The notes under the pieces were generated by a model that made no database searches, was not told where the DNA came from, and worked only from the letters and a program-made list of their open reading frames with translations. Both the position numbers and the translations under genes were made by a program. From Acidobacteriaceae bacterium (lineage in GTDB: Bacteria > Acidobacteriota > Terriglobia > Acidiferrales > UBA7541), in contig JAUTXJ010000186.1 in the NCBI GenBank assembly GCA_030838075.1, positions 1-35,819 of the forward strand: a stretch of 35,819 nt of DNA, written 5' to 3'. This document shows positions 1-8,800 of this stretch, in pieces (the stretch's first letter is position 1; each line of letters opens with the position of its first letter).

Positions 1-332
1 CAGGCACCACCGGAGAGCAGATTTTCAGTCCGGAAGCGATGGATACGGTGCACATGTATTCATTGGGGATTCCACGGGTCGTCAATCTTCTTTGCGAGCA
101 TGCGTTAATTAACACCTACGTGGAGCAAGAACGGGTGGTCTCTCCAAAAATTGTGGAGGACATCGCGCGGGAATTTCAACTGGACGAGATAGAACCCATT
201 CCGCCTCCGGGATCTTCGCATATCGACAACGACGTCTACAATTCAGAGACCTTCGTACAAAACCTGGGCGAGGCGCTCTCACGTTTTCGCGTCAGTTCTC
301 CAGCAGTATCCTCAGCACGCGACAAAAAGTGA
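1..332 (+). CDS. C-terminal fragment of an ExeA-like / exosortase-associated AAA ATPase (5' truncated by the window edge)
   Basis: The reading frame is open upstream of the listed ATG to the window edge (..GTTGEQIFSPEAMDTVHMYSLGIPRVVNLLCEHALINTYVEQERVVSPKIVEDIAREFQLDE). The GIPRVVNLLCEHAL segment is typical of ExeA/XrtA-associated ATPases. Confidence 0.7.
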   Translation, partial: GTTGEQIFSPEAMDTVHMYSLGIPRVVNLLCEHALINTYVEQERVVSPKIVEDIAREFQLDEIEPIPPPGSSHIDNDVYNSETFVQNLGEALSRFRVSSPAVSSARDKK

Positions 333-485
333 GCTTGCCGCAATCTGGCTGGTTGCCTGACATAGTTTAGAGCGGATGTTGTTGTTTGGTGTCTGAGTTG
401 TCATGTATCGAAACGCGCACGAAGATTGCCCCCGAATTCCATCTCACAGAAAACGTGTGACAATATTTTGACCGCGTGATCCGCC

Positions 486-2654
486 ATGTTGAATGAAATT
501 TATTACTTTTTGAAACCGTTTCTACCCTGGTCGGTTCGGCTAGCTCTACGCCGACAGCGAGCTAAATCTCGATTAGCGAGGTATGCCGGCACATGGCCAA
601 TCGACCCGAAAGCCGGGGTGCACCCTCCCGGCTGGCCCGGCTGGCCCGGCGGCAAGCAGTTCGCGTTTGTTCTGACCCATGATGTTGAGGGCGCCAAAGG
701 GCTATCTCGCGTCGAACAGGTGACGGCGTTGGAAGCGCGCATTGGGTTTCGCTCCTCATTCAATTTCGTTCCAGATGGCGAATACGTCTTAAGCGCCGAT
801 TTGCGCGAGAGAATGGCCGGCCAAGGATTTGAGGTCGGCGTTCATGGCTTGCAGCATGACGGGAAGCTTTATGCCTCCAAGGAGGAATTTGCAAGCAAGG
901 CGGTGCAGATCAGGAATTTTTTGCGAGAGTGGAAAGCCTCCGGATTCCGGTCGCCATTGATGCAGCATCGATTGTCGTGGCTACACCAACTGGGCGTGGA
1001 ATACGATGCGTCGACATTCGATACTGATCCATTCGAGCCAGAGCCTGACGCTGTTGGGACGGTTTTTCCCTTCTGGGTACCTGGGCCAAACGACAGCGGG
1101 TTTGTAGAGCTTCCCTATACGTTGCCACAAGACTTCACGCTTTTCGTGGTGCTGCGGGAACCCAACATTGAGATCTGGAAGAAAAAGCTGGATTGGGTTG
1201 CGGCGTGCGGGGGCATGGCGTTGCTCAACACGCACCCGGATTACATGTGTTTTGAAGGGGAAACGAAGAAAGATGAGTTCCCTGCGGCGTTTTACGAGGA
1301 ATTTTTAACTTACGTAAGGGAAAAATACGCGGACGCATATTGGAGCGCAACGCCGTGCGAAGTGTCGCGCTACTATTGCGCCACCATGCCGCCGGCAGCG
1401 CGCAATTCACGGAAAAAAGTTTGCATGCTGGTACACAACAGCTACGAAAACGATAACCGGGTGAGACGCTACGCCGAGGCACTGGTCCGGCGTGGTGACT
1501 TGGTTGACGTTATTGCCCTAGCGGCGGGCAGTGTTCCATTAGGTGTGGAGGAAATAAGCGGCGTTACGGTCTACCGCGTACAGCATCGCGTGAGGAATGA
1601 ACGAGGAAAGTGGACCTACGCCTGGCGTTTGACGCGCTTCTTTCTCGTATCCTCTTTTTTACTCACACGTCGTCATCATCGGATGCGTTACGATTTGATA
1701 CACGTGCACAATCTTCCGGATTTTTTGGTCTTCGCGGCGTGGTACCCGAAGATGACCGGAACGCCGATAATTCTGGACATTCACGACATCGTGCCGGAAT
1801 TGTTTGTCAACAAATTCGACGCCGGACCGGGCAATCTTTATGTGTCATTGTTAAAATTTATTGAAAAAGCGTCAGCAGCATTTGTGGACTACGTAATCGT
1901 CTCGAATCATTTGTGGTATGAGAAGTTGCTCTCGCGCTCAGTCCCTAAAGAAAAGTGTTCGGTTTTCTTGAATCACGTCGACCCCGGCCTGTTTTATCGC
2001 CGTGACCGAACCCGTACGGACGATAAGATCGTTGTCATTTTTCCGGGCAGCTTTCAGTGGCACCAGGGATTGGACATAGCCATCGAAGCGTTCGCCCTGA
2101 TACAAAAACGGGTGCCCAACGCGGAGTTCCATATTTACGGCGGCGGCGACGAGGAATCGGAATTAGTCGCACTGACGAAACGGTTGGGTTTGGTTGAAAA
2201 GGTGAAATTTGCTGGCCTCGCCTCTATCGAGACGATCGCGGAGGTGATTGCTAACGCGGACGTCGGAGTCGTTCCCAAACGCGCAGATTCCTTCGGGAAT
2301 GAAGCATACAGTACGAAAATCATGGAGTTCATGTCGCAAGGATTGCCCGTGGTGGTCTCACGTACAAAAATAGATAATTACTATTTTGATGATTCGGTAG
2401 TTCGTTTTTTTGTGTCTGGAGACGTGCAAGGCTTAGCAGACGCTATTTGTGAGGTCATCGAGAATCAGCCCTTCCGCGAAAAATTGATTGCTGGCGGAAA
2501 TCGCTACGTCGATATTCATGGTTGGAACCGAAGAAAAGGTGAGTATCTTCAATTGGTGGACAACCTCACGACTGAGGTTTTTTCCGGCACCGGTTCGGTG
2601 ATCGGACCATCAACGCCGATCGATGAAGACACCATGGGACGCGTCGTCGGCTGA
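486..2654 (+). CDS. Bifunctional protein: N-terminal polysaccharide-deacetylase-like domain fused to a C-terminal GT4 (group 1) glycosyltransferase
   Basis: 722 aa. N-half has THDVEG ... VGVHGLQHDGKLY ... GFRSPLMQHR (NodB-like metal-site arrangement). C-half has KKVCMLVHNSYENDNRVRRYAEAL ... HVHNLPDFL ... VVIFPGSFQWHQGLDIAIEAF ... AYSTKIMEFMSQGLPVVVS (GT4). Confidence 0.8.
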   Translation: MLNEIYYFLKPFLPWSVRLALRRQRAKSRLARYAGTWPIDPKAGVHPPGWPGWPGGKQFAFVLTHDVEGAKGLSRVEQVTALEARIGFRSSFNFVPDGEYVLSADLRERMAGQGFEVGVHGLQHDGKLYASKEEFASKAVQIRNFLREWKASGFRSPLMQHRLSWLHQLGVEYDASTFDTDPFEPEPDAVGTVFPFWVPGPNDSGFVELPYTLPQDFTLFVVLREPNIEIWKKKLDWVAACGGMALLNTHPDYMCFEGETKKDEFPAAFYEEFLTYVREKYADAYWSATPCEVSRYYCATMPPAARNSRKKVCMLVHNSYENDNRVRRYAEALVRRGDLVDVIALAAGSVPLGVEEISGVTVYRVQHRVRNERGKWTYAWRLTRFFLVSSFLLTRRHHRMRYDLIHVHNLPDFLVFAAWYPKMTGTPIILDIHDIVPELFVNKFDAGPGNLYVSLLKFIEKASAAFVDYVIVSNHLWYEKLLSRSVPKEKCSVFLNHVDPGLFYRRDRTRTDDKIVVIFPGSFQWHQGLDIAIEAFALIQKRVPNAEFHIYGGGDEESELVALTKRLGLVEKVKFAGLASIETIAEVIANADVGVVPKRADSFGNEAYSTKIMEFMSQGLPVVVSRTKIDNYYFDDSVVRFFVSGDVQGLADAICEVIENQPFREKLIAGGNRYVDIHGWNRRKGEYLQLVDNLTTEVFSGTGSVIGPSTPIDEDTMGRVVG

Positions 2655-2838
2655 ATTATGGATGTGGAAAGCAGCTTGATAGCGGGAGCAGGTGCGGCGC
2701 TTTCTCAAGGCCCGACGCATGACGATCGCTGAGGAGCCACTGGAGTGCGCCAGCGTCTCTCTGGATCGCGACCTGTGCAAAAAACATTAGCGTCGTGAAC
2801 GCAAATTTAGAAAGGCCGTACCTCGGAATACGTCTCCC

Positions 2839-5800
2839 ATGGGCGATAAACCCCAAAAATCAGTCAGCTTGAACAAAACCCGCGAGTTTCTGATGACGGT
2901 AACGGCCAATTTCACGGCGGAGCCTGTCGGAGATACTCTGCGGTTGTGGTTGGACATGTTAGGAATACAGCCTGTCCGGCTGGTGTTCTCCGGCTATAAC
3001 CAGGTTTTTCAGGAATTAATGGCGCCCGCCAGTTTGCCGTGTTCGAGTGAGCCCGGCGTGAACTATCTTTTGATTCGATTGGAAGACTGGGCACGCGATC
3101 AAAAACCCGGTAAATCAGCGGATATCATTTCAAACGCCACGAGAGAATTCGCCGCCACCCTCCAGGGTTTCGCAAAACGAGCGCGACGAACCACGGTGTT
3201 GTTTCTGTGCCCGCCTTCGCGAAGTGCATTAGCTAACGCCGAATTGTCCGCGACGCTTTCAAGGCTGCACGCTGAACTTCGCACTGCGGTGGCATCGCTT
3301 CGCGGTATCCACCTAATCGACCCTGGCGAGTTGGCGCAATTGTATCCGGTCGAGGTTGTTGACGATCCGGAGAGTGATCGTCAGGCGCATATCCCCTTCA
3401 CGCCGGCTTATTGGGCCGCGATGGGAACGATACTGGCGCGCAAATCGCGCGCTCTTCTAACTCCTCCTCACAAAGTCATCGTCGTGGACGCGGACAACAC
3501 GCTGTGGGGAGGCGTAGTAGGCGAAATTGGCGCAAGGCAAGTAGAGATAAGCGGCGAATATCTTGCATTGCAGAATTTTTTGCGGAACCAGAAAAACAGC
3601 GGTGTTCTGCTCGCGCTTGCCAGTAAGAATGAAGAAGCGGACGTTGCTGAGGTTTTTCAGCGCCACGAAATGGTATTGCGCCGCGAAGACTTCGTGGCAT
3701 GGAAAATCAATTGGGAGCCTAAATCGCGAAATATCGCATCGCTGGCCAATGAATTAGAACTCGGCTTGGACAGTTTTATTTTTCTGGATGATAACCCGGT
3801 GGAATGCGCGGACGTGCAAAGCAACTGTCCGGCGGTGACCACTTTGCTTTTGCCGCCGCCCGGCACAAAACCTATAAAAACGTTTTTGGAACACGTGTGG
3901 GTGTTCGATCGAACTGGGGCGACCGACGTAGATGCAAAACGCACTGAGCTTTACCGCGAGCAGGGTGAACGCAATCGTTTCCGCTCCGCAGCAACTTCCT
4001 TTCAAGCATTCATCGACGGCTTGAATTTGCAGGTCACGATTGAGCCGCCGCTGCCAGCCAATTATGAACGCGCCGCGCAATTAACACAGCGCACTAATCA
4101 GTTCAACACCACGGGAATTCGCCGGCAGTCCTCGGAAATCGCTTCATTATTGGACGCCGGCGAACGCCGCATGCTGCTGGTACGCGCGCGGGATCGCTTC
4201 GGCGATTATGGCGAGGTCGGGCTGGTTGTGCTGGTAGCTGAAGGCAAATGCCTGCGTGTGGAAAATATTTTAATGAGCTGCCGGGTGCTCGGTAAAGGCG
4301 TGGAGCATCGTGTGCTTGCGGCCACTGGGCGTGAAGCGCAGCGCCTCGGGGCCGATGAGATTGTAATTCCTTTTGTTCGAACGGAACGCAATCAACCGGC
4401 GGAAACATTTCTGAAATCGGTTGGAATGGAATTACTCGGCGACGGTTCGTTCGGGATGAGCGCCGCGGAAGCTGCGGCAGTCGAATTTAATCCCGAAATT
4501 GCAGCGCCGAGCGAAAGTGAAAAAGAGGCGAGCAATGAGCGCCAAGGCCATGCGCCTCCCGCGGATTATCGCAAAATCGCGATGGCACTTGATTCCGTCG
4601 AAAGTATTCTCTCGGCTGTAGCAACTCATTTGCGGCGCGCCAGGCCACAGCTTGGAAACGAATTAGTTTTGCCGCGAAATGCCCGGGAAGCGCTAATCGC
4701 AAAGATATGGGAAGAGGTTCTACATATTGATCACGTTGGCGTAACCGACGCATTTCTTAGTCTTGGTGGGCAATCGCTGCAGGCGGCGAGTATTGCATCC
4801 CGAATGACTGCGGAGTTTGGGGTGCGGGTTCCGCTAATCGCGGTTCTATCTAATCCAACGATCATCGAATTGGATGCACTGATCGACCAGGCACGCGGCG
4901 CGGGCGACCTGACGTTACCGAAGGCGAAGGAACTGACGCTTTCTGCCGCTCAACAGCGCTTGTGGTTTCTGGATCAATTCATTCCGAATCGCGCTGCGTA
5001 CAACATTCCTTTGGCTCGACGCATTCAGGGGCCACTAGACATCGACATTTTGCGGAAGGCTTTGGGTTCGGTGATGTCGCGCCACGCCACGCTGCGTTCA
5101 ATATTCAGCGCGCAGGAAGGGTCGTCGGTCATCAAGCAGTCGGAAATTCCTAAAGTTTTTGTACAGGCCCTGGCTGCTAAGTCGGAAGCGGAAGCCTTAA
5201 GGTTGGCCAACGAAGAGGCCAGTCGAACGTTTGAGCTGTCTGAAGAACCATTACTGCGGTGCCTGGTGATTTCGCTTGCGCCGAACGATCAGGTCCTGGT
5301 GCTAAACGTTCATCACATCGTTTCAGATGGTTGGTCGATGGGCATTTTGCTGCGGGATATTTCCGAGGCCTACAGGGCGGCGTCGCAGGGCCGCGAACCG
5401 TCCTGGAAACCCCTTCTCACGTCATACGCGGATTACGCCGAATGGCAGCGGACGCGGATCGCCGCCGGAGATTATCAAAGCGATTTGGACTACTGGAAAA
5501 ACGAATTGCGCGGTGCGCCGGCATTATTAGAAATACCCTCGGACATGCCGCGTCCATCGGTGATGACTTACGTGGGAGGCTGCGTACGAAAACGAATTTC
5601 CGGGGCCACACGCCGGGCGCTCGAGCAATTGGCGGAGCGCGAACATTGCACGCCATTCACGGTTTTGCTGGCCACGTTCCAGACACTTTTACACCGTTAC
5701 AGTCGCCAGGAAGACATCGTCATAGGGGTACCGGTGGCGGGCAGGACGCATAGCGCCGTAGAGGAGTTGATCGGTTGTTTCGTAAACACGCTGACCATTC

Positions 5801-8800
5801 GCGCGCTGGTCGATAAAAAAATGTCTTTTAAGGCGCACCTGCAATTGACACGCGGCAAAATGCTGGAAGCATTGGCTCACCAGGACTTGCCATTTGATCA
5901 TTTAGTGAACGAGCTCGGCCTCGCGCGCGATTTAACGTATTCGCCGGTTTTTCAGGTAATGCTGGTTTTACAAAACGACATCGATAAGGTCTTTAACCCT
6001 GGCGGGTTAAAGGTAACCTCCATGCCGTTGCACAATGGCGGTGCCAAATTCGACTTAGTGCTGGAAGTAACGCCTGCCTCGGATGGCTACGAGTTGGCGC
6101 TCGAATTTAACAAGAATTTGTTTCTGCCCGAAACAGCGGAACGCATGCTGGGTCATTTCACTCATTTGTTGGCGCAAAGCTGTGAATTTCCTGAAACTTC
6201 TCTCGCGGCGCTTTCCATGATGGAGGATGGAGAGATGCATCGGATGCTCTCTTTCGTCAATGCCGACGGGGCTGACTTCAACAATGTGGAGTGCCTGCAT
6301 CATTGGTTTGAACGTTATGCTGCAACATCGCCTAGCGCCCCGGCGCTTACGTGCGACTCACAAACTTTGTCCTATGGCGAAGTAAACCAGCGTGCCAACC
6401 AAATCGCGCACTATCTGATCGCCTGTGGGGTTGTTCCCGACGTACTGGTTGGTCTGTGCATTGATCGCTCAATAGATTTGGTGATTGCCATTCTGGGTAT
6501 ATTGAAGGCCGGCGGCGGTTATCTTCCCATCGACCTGAGTTATCCGAAAGAACGGCTGGCTTTCATGCTGAAAGATGCGCAGGCGCCGGTGCTTCTCACG
6601 GAAAAAAAATTGGCGGCGGGGCTGCCACAACATCAAGCCCGGACAATTTTTCTAGACGATGCGGAAGCATTCCTCGGGTCGCAACCTACAACAAATCCCG
6701 AGCCGCGGGTAACACCGGATCACATGGCCTATGTGATTTACACCTCGGGTTCTACCGGCCAGCCGAAGGGTTGCATAGTCACACACCGCAACGTAGCCAG
6801 GCTCCTGCGTGCTACGGAAAGCTGGTTCCATTTCAACGAGCACGACACTTGGACACTATTCCACTCATGCGCATTTGATTTTAGTGTTTGGGAAATTTGG
6901 GGCGCGCTGCTTTATGGCGGGCGAGTTGTGGTCGTTCCTTTCCTGGTGAGTCGGTCACCGGAAGCATTTTACGAATTACTGGCGCGGGAAAAGGTCACAG
7001 TGTTGAATCAGACGCCGTCGGCATTTCGCCAGCTGATTCAGGCGGAAGAAGCGGTGGGCCAGAAGGAATTAGCGTTGCGTTACGTAATTTTTGGTGGCGA
7101 AGCGCTGGAGATGCAGAGTTTGCGTCCGTGGTTCGAACGGCACGGGGACGAACGGCCGCGCCTTGTAAATATGTACGGCATCACGGAAACGACGGTGCAC
7201 GTCACTTATCGGCCACTTTCGAAGGAAGATCTGAACTCCGGCAGCGTGATTGGCGTGCCGATTCCCGATTTGCAAATTTATATTTTGGATGAGAACGGAC
7301 AACTGGCGCCCATCGGTGTGCCTGGGGAAATGCACGTCGGCGGCGCGGGGCTGGCTCGCGGATATTTGCGGCGCCCGGAGCTGACCGAGCAGCGTTTTAT
7401 TCCGGATCGTGTTACCGGGCGCAAAGGCGCTCGGCTTTACAAAACAGGCGATCTGGCGCGGTTTTTGCCGGGGCGGGACATTGAGTATCTGGGGCGCATC
7501 GATCATCAGGTAAAAATTCGCGGGTTTCGTATTGAGCTTGGGGAAATTGAGTCGGTGTTGCTGCAACATCCGGCAGTGCGCTCCGTGGTAGTGATGGCGC
7601 GCGAAGATGAGCCGGGCGTGAAGCGCCTGGCGGCTTACGTGGTTGCTTCGCAGCCAGCGCCGGAAGTCAGCGTCCTGCGCGAGCATTTGAAGAAAAAGGT
7701 TCCGGATTACATGGTGCCGGCGGCATTCATGTTTCTGGAAGCGCTGCCGTTGACGGCCAACGGCAAAGTGGATCGCAAAGCGTTGCCGGTTCCGGAAAGC
7801 CAGCGGCCTGAACTAACCCGGCGATACATTGCGCCGCGAACGGCAGCAGAAAAAACATTGTCGGCAGTGTGGTCAAAAGCGCTGCGCGTAGAGAAAGTGG
7901 GCATCGAAGACAATTTTTTTGAGCTGGGCGGCGATTCGATTCTGAGCATTCAAATTATTTCGGCGGCGCGGCGAGAAGGGTTGAAGCTTACGCCAAAATT
8001 GCTGTTTGCGAATCAAACCATCGCGTCTCTTGCGGGTGTTGCTGGTGTGGCAGAAAGTGAAAATCCTTCTGCTGTAGAAGCAGCCGGTGACGTACCTCTC
8101 ACGCCTATCGCGAAATGGTTTTTCGAACAAAATTTAGAAGACCTTCACCATTACAACCAGGCCTTTCTGTTTAACGTGACGGAAAATTTGGACCGCGGAG
8201 TTCTCGAGCAAGTGCTTGCGGAATTGAGCAAGCATCATGATGCGCTGCGATTGCGAGCGCTACAGGAAAACGGCACCTGGAAAATGTTTTATACCGATTC
8301 TACAGTGCGGCTGTCTCTCGAATGGATTGACATCTCTAATCTTTCAGAGCCGGAACAGCGTGCCGCTATAGAATCGAATTCGGCGAAACAACAAGCCAGC
8401 CTCAACCTGCAAAACGGACCGATTTGGCGTGTGGTCTACTTTAATTTGGGCGATGGAAAGCCCGGCCGGCTGCTTTTTGCGGTGCATCACCTGGCAGTCG
8501 ACGGAATTTCGTGGCGACCGTTGCTGGAGGATTTGGAGACCGCGTATCAGCAAATTAAAGCGGGGCAAAGAGTCGCATTGCCCGCGAAGACGGCCCCTTA
8601 CAAGACCTGGGCCGAGCGTTTGCAGACGCTCGCTGATTCACCTTCCTTGAAACAGGAATTGTCCTACTGGACAGCGGTCACCGAACCGAACGAGGTCACT
8701 GAAGCGTTGAAGCCTTTAGCGATGGACGCGGCGGACGCGGCAAACACTGAAGGCGACGCAAAAAAGATAACGGTGACGCTGGATGAAGATGCAACACAAG

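Noticed and set aside
2740-2785. Possible sigma54 promoter (TGGATCGCGACCTGTGCA) upstream of the NRPS
   Set aside because: GG-to-GC spacing is 12 rather than the required 10 nt, and the -24 element is poor.
5259-5753. 164-aa + strand ORF in an alternative frame (and 6888-7292, 11708-12124)
   Set aside because: Overlaps the NRPS/PKS reading frame, which carries the conserved motifs; low-complexity Arg/Gly-rich translation is typical of out-of-frame GC-rich DNA.
7480-7560. DNA similarity between the A-domain ends of the two megasynthases (near 7490-7555 and 18790-18850)
   Set aside because: This is the universally conserved A8-type motif (GRIDHQVKIRGFRIELGE); codon-level divergence shows ordinary homology rather than a recent repeat.
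7069-7686. 205-aa antisense ORF inside the NRPS A domain (and similar long antisense ORFs at 18621-19235, 23953-24549, 3754-4080)
   Set aside because: They are fully shadowed by sense ORFs with clear family motifs; their translations look like frame-shadow composition with no recognisable domains.
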